Program-made: the position numbers and the translations under genes
Source: Lucifuga dentata
Taxonomy: Eukaryota > Chordata > Actinopteri > Ophidiiformes > Bythitidae
Length of the DNA stretch: 64,000 nt
Direction: 5' to 3'
Assembly: GCA_014773175.1 (NCBI GenBank)
Contig: VXCM01000135.1
Span: 124,001-188,000, forward strand
Shown: one piece after another, positions 15,340 to 27,100 of the stretch
How the letters are laid out: each line of letters opens with the position of its first letter
Position numbering within the stretch: the stretch's first letter is position 1
Notes under the pieces: generated by a model
What the model was told of the DNA's origin: nothing
The model's database searches: none
The model's input: the letters and a program-made list of their open reading frames with translations, nothing else

Positions 15340-15472
15340 TTTCTTTCTCTCTCTCTCTCTCTCTCTCTCTCCCTCCCCTAGTTTCTTTACCTGGAGGGCA
15401 GTTGCNTTTCTTTCTCTCTCTCTCTCTCTCTCTCTCTCCCTCCCCTAGTTTCTTTACCTGGAGGGCAGTTGC
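15340..15472. other. Assembly gap (N at 15406) between duplicated flanks, with TC microsatellite
   Basis: A CT microsatellite followed by a sequence ending GGAGGGCAGTTGC is present on both sides of the N, about 65-66 bp each. The duplicated part includes the last bases and splice donor of col25a1 exon 2. The right-hand copy is continuous with the exon. Confidence 0.8.
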
Positions 15473-16029
15473 ATTCAGGTGATGTTTCTCTGGCAGTCCG
15501 AATCTTGGCATAATTTTCATAAGAATGCTGAAATGTGAACATAATATCAGTTTCAGTTATATGCACACACTATTTACCACACAAAAATTAATTATAATGT
15601 GCAATGTCCACATAGATTCCATTTACATTTCATTTGGCACATACAAAGTAATTGAAAGACTGCCCAGAACATGGCAACAAAGGGGTCAAGACAATTTACT
15701 CAATGACAGCAAGTGAAGGAGCAGCACATTACCTGGGAGAGCAGCTCATTTACTCTTTCCTGAATCAATGAATTCATATCATCCATGGAGTAGCCAGGGA
15801 CACGAATAAAGGTGTGCTCGCCATTCCCAGTCTCCAAATCCACAATCCTGTTCTTGATATCTTTTGCGTTAATGCTCAGAAGAATGCAAAAAGCAACGGA
15901 CGCCACTGAAGAGAAGAACGACATGATGTTCAGCAGTGTTGCGCGGCAATATTGTCGCTTCAGAGGCGCCACTTCTTTCTCCATCTTTTCCACGCACTTG
16001 GATGCTCCTCTCGCCTCCGCAGCCTCCAT
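15458..16029 (-). CDS. col25a1: Collagen XXV alpha 1, 5' end (coding exons 1 and 2)
   Basis: Partial gene for a membrane-spanning collagen with its N terminus in the cytosol. Exon 1 is 16029-15733: it starts at ATG and ends in CAG before a GTAATG donor, giving 99 residues in phase 0. Exon 2 is 15527-15458: 23 codons plus one base before a GTAAAG donor. The protein has a short charged N terminus, one hydrophobic helix at about residues 31-53 (LLNIMSFFSSVASVAFCILL) and a juxtamembrane stretch with IQERVNELL at the end of exon 1. Exon 2 encodes SYENYAKIRTARE, then ECNCPPG, which enters the first Gly-X-Y triplet. This closely resembles remembered mammalian COL25A1; COL13A1 and COL23A1 share the layout but not this exon 2. 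The collagenous exons must lie left of the window or hidden in the intron. An assembly gap with duplicated flanks abuts exon 2. Confidence 0.85.
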
Positions 16030-18193
16030 AACTACGATTCAACTATATGCGCTGTGGGGTGCAAACTGCATCTGACGCGGATCGCGGATCTGTGGCACAC
16101 TGTTCTGTCTGTGCGCCTCCGGCGCGACGTTCACGCGCGGTGACTTCTGATGACAGCGACAGATGAATGCGTGGAGCCCACTCCGCTCAGCCTGCAGCCA
16201 AACACACTCAAGCGTGGACCACCGCTCGCTGTGGCTCCTGCAAACTTGTTGCACCAATCCTCTCCACAGTGTAACCCGCAGAGGAAACTGCTATTATGCA
16301 CAATAAAATGCAAGTTAAAACTGTGAACACACCAGACAACGCGCAATGTAGCAAAGCCAGCAGCAGTACCACTTGGGGCAAATGCTTCCACGGTGCAGGC
16401 ATGCACCCCCTCATTATTACAAAAACACGCCTCCAAATCTGTCCGGGCTGATTAGCATAATTTATTGCGCCGTTCCTTTTGAGCTCTAGCAGTTCACTGC
16501 AATTACCGTAACTCAAGATGATCTTAAATTGTTTTGTGATCCTGAGATGTCCACTCATGGCACACCAGAACGCTGCGTAAAGACATGGTTACATTTATAA
16601 AAAATAAGATGATTCTGCTTTTATCAGCTGTTAAACCTTTTACACAACCACCATGCTGTTTAAAATTGATTAAGTGTGTTTTATACATCCAACGTACGGC
16701 AAAGTTAAGTGTTTCTTTGTGGCCATAGTGCTGCGTAAAAACGCACGTCATAACCCCACGCTGTTTTTATGCGCCTGTGTCTGCTTGCTAAGATTTGAGA
16801 ATGAAATGTCTAAATCACAATATTCACTTAGCACTCAAAATGTCAGAGAAGAGGGAAGATTATTGACTTTGTTCAACTGACCCAATGTGGGAAGAGACAC
16901 ATTCACAGACACAAATATCCTGAGCGCAGGTCTGCATCTGCTGTGGCGTCCAACCACTCCAGTCCGCTTTGGACTGTCTGAATTCTGACAAGTCAGTATT
17001 TATCTGTCGCGAATTGGTTACAACTGAATATAAAATGGCATTGTAATTGTCATTACATGACATTGTCAAAACTTCCAAAGATGTGTCTGAAGCAGTTTTA
17101 GAGAAGCTTATTTCTGTAAAATTCATATGTATCTTTTCTGAAAAAGAAAAAAAATAGATATTAAACTAAAATCTTACACTTAGCGTCTGAATGACACAAT
17201 GCTGATCTAATCCACTTACAAGCCTTTGGCACCACCGCCTGGCTTACTGTCATTAATTCCACACTGTCCAGTTGTGTTGATGTATATTTACTGTTGATGG
17301 CTACAATAAAATAATCTACTGATATACAGTAATAAAAAAATACTTAAATGTAGGCCCATTCATCTTAGATTAGTGAAATAATCCTCAAATGGTGAAAACT
17401 ATAAGAAGAGGTAAATTAACTAACACTGAACCATAGGATTATTCTTCCATTGCATTTAAACACTGATTCTCAGTTTCTAAAAACCAAAATGTTCCATTTT
17501 TGAGGTGAGCTTCTCCGACCTTTTTGCTGTTTGTGGATCCCAAAGGAGAGACGATCAATCACAACTCAACATCACTTTAAAGCCGAGAGTGCCATCTAGT
17601 GAACAAAACCCTACAACGCATGAACACCTGATGAAACAAGTTATTTTATATTATTGGGGTGTCATCAAATCACAGAATCAATTTAACAGACTTACTGGCA
17701 AATAAATGAGAATATTATGGGTCAAGATTAAAGTGTGTGAGTGTATATCAAGGCTTTGCTTTTTATTGATTTATTTATTTATTTTGGACATAAGACAAAG
17801 TGGCAGATTTTAATTTGAAGAACACAGTACATACATGACTGGATGACTTGTTTATATTTTTCTAATTGTGGCTGCTGCACTTCATGCAACATTCATAATT
17901 AGACAATCATCTTTAAACGTTAAACGGCGCAACAACAGCGCCATCCCTTGACAACTGCTCCTGCATCGCCCAGCGACGTTCAGAAATCCAGTGTTTATTT
18001 TTAGAGGTTCTCAGTCTCAATTTAACGCTTCTACAACACAAAACCCATGTTACAGCGCTAAATAATTCATGTGCTGGGCCTGGACAGAAAGCCGCAACAG
18101 GACTCCAAGGCGCACGGCGCAAAGACGCACAAGAGCCAACCGAGCGTTGGATTCCAAAACTATCCAATAAACCAGCTACCACACAATACAGCA
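16030..18193. promoter_or_regulatory. Intergenic region between divergent col25a1 and saxo1-like genes
   Basis: This 2.2-kb stretch separates two genes transcribed away from each other. Bases 16060-16220 are rich in CpG (for example GCGGATCGCGG and CGCGCGG), as expected for the col25a1 promoter or 5' UTR. A second, smaller CpG-containing patch at about 17925-18135 lies just before the SAXO-like start. The middle is AT-rich. No TATA box or other motif is convincing, and no transcript ends can be placed from sequence alone. Confidence 0.45.
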
Positions 18194-21100
18194 ATGAGGT
18201 GAGGTGATTAGTGCATTTTCTGTTAAACTATACAGGATGATACTTTTGTTAAGCTTATTCATTGCAAGGCTTTTATTTACAGAAGTGTGTAGTCAATAGA
18301 TTGTCAAATCTAAATTATTGGGGTATAACGTCTTTTCTGTGTCTTTAAATGCCATAAAAAATGCCAGTTTGGGGGGAGGCCTACCAGATTACAAAGCAAT
18401 ACAGGTTGTATTTCCCTTGGAAAAAATGACTGTCTAGTCCCTCTCTGGAGCAACTTTACCACAGAATAACTTAAAAAAAAAAAAAAAAAAATNAAAAAAA
18501 AAAAAAAAAAAATGCTATTCTTTACGTCCAGAATAACTAAAAAAAAATGCCTCTGCTTTATGTCCAGGAAACTGAGAGCCCCAACACCGCCCTACTCGAC
18601 CTCGGAGTACGCAGAGAAGTTCCGAAAGTCCCGTAACGTCTCAGCCAAAACGCAACAAAAGCACCAGCGGACGAACACTTCTAAGTAGGTTTCAGTGTAA
18701 CAAATTGCCACTACAGTAGCCTTTAATTATTTTAATCTTCATTTAAAAAATGCCAAGAAAACGTTTTGTTTACACTGTCAGTTGTAAAACGTTAGCTTAA
18801 TGTGTACTGCCAGGGAGGGGAGAAGTTCGATTAGACTGTAAAAATTGTAAACTTTGCGCACAGCTATTGGTAAATGTAGACCTCCCTTCTTTTGCTCACT
18901 TGTATTCTGTTTATATCTTTAAAGTCCTGGTATCAGTCCCTAAAATAAAATTTTAAAAAATTTTAAAACGTCATTATAAAACTATTTTGCACCTTACTTC
19001 ACGGGTCACACTGACGTTTATTCCTACCTGTAATGAACAGTCCATCATGAATTGCAGCTGGCAGCATGAGTGAACATCAGACACGGTGGTGAAAAGCATT
19101 CTGGGAAATGTAGGAAGTCGCTGATTGGGGTAGAACTTGACATTGCAAGATGAAGGACAAATACTCCAAATATGTAGGTCAAACTACAACACTGAACAAC
19201 AAGTTAATTCCTGGAATCTGTTGATGATCACTGGAACGAATGAATAACATTTTATATACATGATGTTAGCATATGATTTGTGTCAGTGATTTTCAAACTG
19301 TGAAACATGTACCACAGATGGTACTTGGAGTGGTACAGCAGCTGATACTTGAAATTTTTGAGAATCAAAATGATTGAAATTTATGAAAACAATTTAATAG
19401 TGAAAATTTATTTCAGGTAAATAGGTTTCACTATGAAATTGTTCTTCTCTTTTAATTAAGAATTCATTTGTTTTATTAAAACTTCTCTTCCAGTGTGTGC
19501 AAACTATATCCTTGGGTTGTAAGTTTGAGAAACACTGATTTCAATGTGTATATAGAAAATCTGGAATGATTTTTTCAATACTCTACCTGCAAGATTGGTA
19601 AACAAAATTGAACCAGATACTACATAAGCCAAAATAAGAGTATATAATTCATAAATCAAGTTTACCTCAGAGTCACTCATAAATTTTCTCTCCTTTATGT
19701 TCAGGAAGCCTTCTGCCTGTCAGAGAGTCCCCACACCACGTTCCCCGACCACAGAGTACCATGAGAAGTTCCGTAAGCCCCACCCCCCTTCAGCCAAAAC
19801 GCACCAGCCACAGGGGACAAACATTTTCAGGTAAGTTTCAGTGTACCATTTTATCACTAAAATCTTAAATCTTCATTTTAGAATGCCATGACAATGTTTG
19901 CTGTTTACAGTTTTAGCTGTGAAAAGTATGTTCAGTGTGTCTTAGCAAGAAGGAAAAAGTTCTGTGAAACGTAAAAATTGTTAACTTCACACACAGCTAT
20001 TGGTAAATGTAGCTTTATCTTCTTTTCATCTTTATACTTCTTTAAGGTTTGTTATCAGACCCGTAATATACAAAACATTATTATAAAACTCTTTTGTGCT
20101 TTACTTCAGAGTCACATGACAGCTAATTTATTCCCACCTGCAACTTGTAATAGTCCACAATGAATTGCAACTGGCAATATGACTCCAGATCAGAGGCTGT
20201 GGTGAAAGGCATTCTGGAAAATGTAGGAAATCGGCAATTGGATTAGAAGTTGACATCGGAAGATGGACAATAAATACTCCAAATGTAGTACAGAAAGATA
20301 ATTCCTGGAATCTGTCAATGATAAGTGGAATTAAGAATAACATTTTATATACATGAGGTTAGCATATCAGTGGTTCTAAAACTGTAGTATGTGTATAACA
20401 AATGGTACTTGAAGTGATCCCTGTACAGCAGATATTGTTTGAAATTTTTGAGAATCAAAACGTTTCAAATGTATGGAAACTTTTTAATACTGCAAAAATA
20501 TTTTCAAGGTAAACAGGTTTCACTTTGAAACACTTTTAAGTTCATTATTCTGTATTAATTAAGAATTCATTTGTTTTATTAAAACTACTCTTCCAGTATC
20601 CACAAACTATATCCTTGTGTAATTTGTTCAAAAGTTTGAGAACCACTGATTTCAATGTATATATAGAAAATTTGGACCATTTTTTTCAATTGTCTATCTA
20701 CAAGATCAGTAAACAAAATTGAATCAGATTGTACATAAACCAAATTAACAGTATACAATTTATAAAGCAACTTTACCTCAGTCACTCATAAAGTTTCTCT
20801 CCTTTATGTCCAGGAAGCCCTCTGCCTGTCAGAGAGCCCCCACACCACGTTCCCCGACCACAGAGTACCATCAGAAGTTCCGTAAGCCCCACCCCCCCTC
20901 AGCCAAAATGCACCAAAAGCACAAGCCAAAGGGGACAGACATTTTTAAGTAAGCTTCGGTGTAGCCTGTTATCACTTCAATTTTAAATCTTCATTGAAAA
21001 ATGCCATGAAAATGCTGCTGTTTATAGTATTAGTTGTGAAATGTATGTTGTGTGTCTAACAAGGAGGAAAAAGTTCTGTGAAACATGTAAAAATTGTTAA

Positions 21101-24100
21101 CTTTACACACAGGTACTGGCAAATGTAACTCTATCTTTTTTTTCCTCAATTGTGTTCTCTTTATACTTCTTTAAATTTTGGTATCAGACCCGTAATATAC
21201 CAAACTCTTTTGGACTTTACTTCACAAGTCACACTGACAACTAATTTATTCCACCTGCAACTTTTAATGGTCCATAATGAATTGCAACTGGCAACATGAC
21301 TCTAGATCAGAGACTGTGGTAAAAGGGCATTCTGGGAAATGTAGAAAATCGCTGATTGGATTAGAACTTGACATTGCAAGATGAAGGACAATAAATATGG
21401 CATTAGAGTGCTCCCTGGTGGCTTGGCAGAGATCACGTGAAATTTCTTAGAATCCAAACAATTAAAATCTATGGAAACGCCAATTGTGACAAATTATTTA
21501 CAGATTAATCGGTTTCATTAATAGTTTTGTTTGATTATTATCCTCTGTTAGTTAAGAATTTGCTTAAAACAGCTACATAAGCCAAAAAAAAAAGAGTGTG
21601 TAATTCATAAATCAACTTTACCTGAGAGTAACTAAAACATTTTCTCTCCTTTTTGTCCAGGATGCTCTCTCCCACTCAGAAAACCAATACATCGGCCCAC
21701 CTGACCACAGAGTACCAAGATAGGTTCCGTAAACCCCGTCCCAGTCCCCATTCGGTCCTCTCAGCCAAAACGTATGAGAGGTGGGTTNGTTCCGTAAACC
21801 CCGTCCCAGTCCCCATTCGGTCCTCTCAGCCAAAACGTATGAGAGGTGGGTTCCAATACTCTTTTTTGTTTCCATGTTTCCCTCACTTGCATCTTTTCCT
21901 TGCGCCTTAGTCCCACATGCTTAAGAATTGATTTGTTTAAAACAAGTCTTCCAACGCGCACACGTCCTTGTGTGTCAATAACTTCTCACACTCGTGCTAC
22001 AAACTTCTCAGTTTTCCATCACAACACATGAACTCGAGGTTTTTCTGTAGTTTTTCTGCGAGTTGGTGGCTTGTAAGTGAGGTGGTGCATAGATGTTTGC
22101 TTAGAGGTGGTAATTTGTTCAAAGAGTTTGAGAACCACTGATTTTAATTAGTAGAATTTGGGGCCAAATTTTTCAAAACCCTAGCTGCAAGATTGGTAAA
22201 CAAAATTAAACCGGATGCTGCATAAGCCAAAATAAGAATTACGCAATCAATAAAGCACAAAATGCCAAATCTCAGGTCACATTTCATTTCATATTTTTCA
22301 GATCACATTATGTGACCCAACATTCACCAATGGTCCATTTTTTGCCACCTGGAGGCCAAATGAGATGTACCAGCAGTCAAGACGATCTTGATTACACTGT
22401 GGCAAACCATATGCTATCCAAGACAGAAAAATCCCTGCAGCAACTACTTCCACCAGAAACCGTGGTTTACCAACCAGTGAACCAAGGTAAGCACCATGGA
22501 AATCACTCAAAAATAATTTGTGGCTGTAATATCATCCCATATCCAAAATGAAATTCATTCTTATGGTGTATTTTTTTTAAAGATAATTTCCAAGCATGGG
22601 ATGCACACAAACGCCAACGATACAAGCTGAGTTACAACTTGAAACTCAACCAGCATAAGCATCCTGTTAAAGTGACTGAAAACTTCAAACCAGTCCCACT
22701 GCTGAGAAAATCATTACTACCTTTTGATGGGACCACCAACTACAAATCTGATTATGATGCTGATCTGGTGCGGCTCAGGACACTCAGGGAAAAGCCTTTG
22801 AACCAGTCCACCAGCGCTTCACATAGAAGAGTCTTTAAGAGCCATGAGAACGGCAAGGGTCTTCCACAAGAACCTTCAATGCCCTTTCAAAATAAGGTGA
22901 TAAGGGATATAAACCAAGCACCTACTGATGAGATCAGTGAATTCCATGATAAATTCGAGACTTGGCCCCTTCAACAAAAGTTAGATCACAAAGTTCAGGA
23001 GTACAGCCCAAGAACAGGACACATGGAATTCCTTTCCACAACAACTGCCGACTACATGCAGCACAAGTGCAACTGCCCCATGTCAGCTCGGCCACATGTA
23101 CAAGGGGAAACAATTCAGACAAAGCCCACCATGAACGATGAATACAAAGCTTGGGACACAATCCGATGCCCCCATATTGTCCATGAAGAACAGCGAGAGA
23201 GGCCAAGGTCCTTTAAATCAGAGGTGATGCTAGAGAGAAATCAAGCCCCATCTGAAGACATAAGTGACTTCCATAATAAATTCAACACTGGGCCCCTTCA
23301 ACCAAAGTTCCATCACAAAGCTGAAGAGTACAGCCCATCTACAAGACACATGGAATTCCTTTCCGCAACACATGCCGACTACATGCCGCACCAGTGCCGG
23401 CGCCCCAAGTCAGCCCGGCCATATATAGAAGCCTGGGTGAAAAAAGAGGAACCAGTTCAGGCAAGGTCCACCATGAAGGAGGATTACAGAGCTTGGGATA
23501 CAGTCCGAAGCCCCCCTATTGTTCATACAAAACAGCTGGAGAGAAAGCCAGCACCTTTTGAGGGGATCAGTGAATACCATGATAAATTTAAGACCTGGCC
23601 CCTTCAACCCACATATCATCACAAAGCTGAAGAGTACAGCCCATCATCAGGTCACATGGAATTCCTTTCCACAACACATGCCGATTACATGCCGCACAAG
23701 TGCCAGCGTCCCAGGTCTGCCGGGCCACATCTCAAATCTTGGGTGAAAAATACGGAACCATTTCAGGCAAGGTCCACCATGAAGGAGAATTACCGAGCTT
23801 GGGATACAGTCCGAAGCCCCCCTATTGTTCATAAAGGAGAGCTGGAAAGGAAGCCAGCATCTTTTGATGGGATCAGTGAATCACATGATAAATTTAAGAT
23901 CTGGCCCCTTCAACCCACATATCATCACAAAGCTGAAGAGTATAGCCCATCAAAAGGTCATATGGAATTCCTTTCCACAACACATGCCGACCATATGCCG
24001 CACAAGTGGCAACGCCCCAGGTCTGCTGGGCCACATCTTGAAGCATGGGTAGAAAAAGGGGAACCTTTTCAGGCAACGTCCACCATGAAGGAGGATTACA

Positions 24101-27100
24101 GAGCTTGGGATACAATCCGACGCTCACCTATTATCCATAAGGGAGAGCTGGAGAGGAAGCCAGCACCTTTTGATGGGATCAGTGAATCCCATGATAAATT
24201 TAAGACCTGGCCCCTTCAACCCACATATCATCACAAAGCTGAAGAGTACAGCCCATCATCAGGTCACATGGAATTCCTTTCCACAACACATGCCGATTAC
24301 ATGCCGCACAAGTGCCAGCGTCCCAGGTCTGCCGGGCCACATCTCAAATCTTGGGTGAAAAATACGGAACCATTTCAGGCAAGGTCCACCATGAAGGAGG
24401 ATTACCGAGCTTGGGATACAGTCCGAAGCCCCCCTATTGTTCATAAAGGAGAGCTGGAAAGGAAGCCAGCATCTTTTGATGGGATCAGTGAATCACATGA
24501 TAAATTTAAGATCTGGCCCCTTCAACCCACATATCATCACAAAGCTGAAGAGTATAGCCCATCAAAAGGTCATATGGAATTCCTTTCCACAACACATGCC
24601 GACCATATGCCGCACAAGTGGCAACGCCCCAGGTCTGCTGGGCCACATCTTGAAGCATGGGTAGAAAAAGGGGAACCTTTTCAGGCAACGTCCACCATGA
24701 AGGAGGATTACAGAGCTTGGGATACAATCCGACGCTCACCTATTATCCATAAGGGAGAGCTGGAGAGGAAGCCAGCACCTTTTGATGGGATCAGTGAATC
24801 CCATGATAAATTTAAGACCTGGCCCCTTCAACCCACATATCATCACAAAGCTGAAGAGTACAGCCCATCAACAGGTCACATGGAATTCCTGTCCACAACA
24901 CATGCTGACTACATGCCGCACAAGTGGCAGCGGCCCAGGTCAGCCAGGCCTCATCTCGAAGCCTGGGTAAAAAAAGGGGAACCATTTCAGGCAAAGTCCA
25001 CCATGAAGGAGGATTACAGAGCTTGGGATACAGTCCAAAGCACCCCTATTGTCCATAAGGGAGAGCTGGAGAGGAAGCCAGCACCTTTTGATGGGATCAG
25101 CGAATCACATGATAAATTTAAAACCTGGCCTCTTCAACCCAAATTTCATCACAAAGCTGAAGAGTACCATCCATCTACAGGACACATGGAATTCCTTTCC
25201 ACCACACATGCTGACTATATGCCACACAAGTGGCAGTGCCCTATGTCAGCTAGGCCACATGTAGATGCCTGGGTGAAAAAAGAAGAACCAATTCAGGCAA
25301 AATCCACCATGAAGGAGGATTACAGAGCTTGGGATACAATCCGACGCTCCCCTATTTTCCATAAGGGAGAGCTGGAGAGGAAGCCAGCACCTTTTGACGG
25401 GATCAGTGAATCCCATGATAAATTTAAGACCTGGCCCCTTCAACCCACATATCATCACAAAGCTGAAGAATACCACCCATCTACAGGACACATGGAATTC
25501 CTTTCCACAACACATGCTGACTACGTACCGCACAAGTGGCAGCGCCCCAGGTCCGCTGGGCCACATCTTGAAGCCTGGGTAAAAAAAGGGGAACCATTTC
25601 AGGCAAAGTCCACCATGAAGGAGGATTACAGACCTTGGGATACAATCCGACGCTCCCCGATTTTCCATAAGGGAGAGCTGGAGAGGAAGCCAGCACCTTT
25701 TGACGGGATCAGTGAATCCCATGATAAATTTAAGACCTGGCCCCTTCATCCCACATATCATCATAGAGCTGAAGGATACCACCCATCTACAGGACACGTG
25801 GAATTCCTTTCCACAACACATGCTGACTATATGCCGCACATGTGGCAGCGCCCCAGGTCCGCTGGGCCACATCTTGAAGCCTGGGTGAAAAATAGGAAAC
25901 CATTTCAGGCAAAGTCCACCATGAAGGAGGACTACAGAGCTTGGGATACAGTCCCAATTCTGCCTATTGTCCATAAAGGAGAGCTGGAGAGGAAGCCAGC
26001 ACCTTTTGATGGGATCAGTGAATCACATGATAAATTTAAGACCTGGCCTCTTCAACCCAGATTTCATCACAAAGCTAAAGAGTACAGCCCATCAAAAGGA
26101 CACATGGAATTCCTTTCCACAACACATGCCGACTACATGCCGCACAAGTGGCAGCGACCCAGGTCCGCCAGGCCACATCTCGAAGCCTGGGTAAAAAAAG
26201 GGGAACCATTTCAGGCAAAGTCCACCATGAAGGAGGATTACAGAGCTTGGGATACAGTCCCAAGCCTCCCTATTGTTCATAAAGGAGAGATGGAGAGAAA
26301 GCCAGCACCTTTTGATGGGATCAGTGAATCGCATGATAAATTTAAGACCTGGCCCCTTCAACCCACATATCATCACAAAGCTGAAGAATACCACCCATCT
26401 ACAGGACACGTGGAATTCCTTTCCACAACACATGCTGACTATGTGCCGCACAAGTGGCAGCGCCCCAGGTCCGCTAGGCCACATCTTGTAGCCTGGGTGA
26501 AAAATAGGGAACCATTTCAGACAAAGTCCACCATGAAGGAGGACTACAGAGTTTGGGATACAGTTCGAAGCCCCCCTATTGTCCATAAAGGAGAGCTGGA
26601 GAGGAAGCCAGCACCTTTTGATGGGATCAGTGAATCCCATGATAAATTTAAGACCTGGCCTCTTCAACCCACATATCATCACAAAGCTGAAGAGTACAGC
26701 CCATCAACAGGTCACATGGAATTCCTTTCCACAACACATGCCGACTACATGCCGCACAAGTGGCAGCGACCCAGGTCCGCCAGGCCACATCTCGAAGCCT
26801 GGGTAAAAAAAGGGGAACCATTTCAGGCAAAGTCCACCATGAAGGAGGATTACAGAGCTTGGGATACAGTCCCAAGCCTCCCTATTGTTCATAAAGGAGA
26901 GATGGAGAGAAAGCCAGCACCTTTTGATGGGATCAGTGAATCGCATGATAAATTTAAGACCTGGCCCCTTCAACCCACATATCATCACAAAGCTGAAGAA
27001 TACCACCCATCTACAGGACACGTGGAATTCCTTTCCACAACACATGCTGACTATGTGCCGCACAAGTGGCAGCGCCCCAGGTCCGCTAGGCCACATCTTG

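Larger units (their letters stand above)
1..15457 (-). other. Long second intron of col25a1; no other gene seen
   Basis: No open frame here looks like a conserved protein, and I found no Gly-X-Y exon on the minus strand, so the stretch is best read as intron 2 of col25a1. It is AT-rich and contains five single-N gaps (2485, 7956, 8529, 8700 and 12859), a sixth at 15406 beside exon 2, poly-A and poly-T runs, a fragment of a palindromic transposon near 5412 and a TC microsatellite near 15347. Short collagen exons of 27-54 bp could escape reading by eye. Confidence 0.6.
18568..21780 (+). repeat. Four tandemly duplicated, phase-2 symmetric exons with their introns
   Basis: Exons at 18568-18684 (39 codons), 19705-19830 (42), 20814-20948 (45) and 21661-21780 (40) encode variants of one module around TTEYHEKFRKP followed by SAKTHQ or similar. 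All begin and end in phase 2, so copies can be added without breaking frame. The second and third are closest (both start KPSACQR and continue TPRSPTTEY). The flanking introns are also similar: one segment ending in ATTCTGGGAAATGTAG-like sequence recurs near 19100, 20215 and 21330. The duplicated unit is therefore about 1.1 kb, shorter for the last copy. Confidence 0.85.

Noticed and set aside
15299..15520. Arg/Glu-rich frame (REREREREK) on the minus strand
   Set aside because: It is the TC microsatellite translated, doubled by the gap artefact at 15406. Only the 70-bp exon 2 of col25a1 is real.
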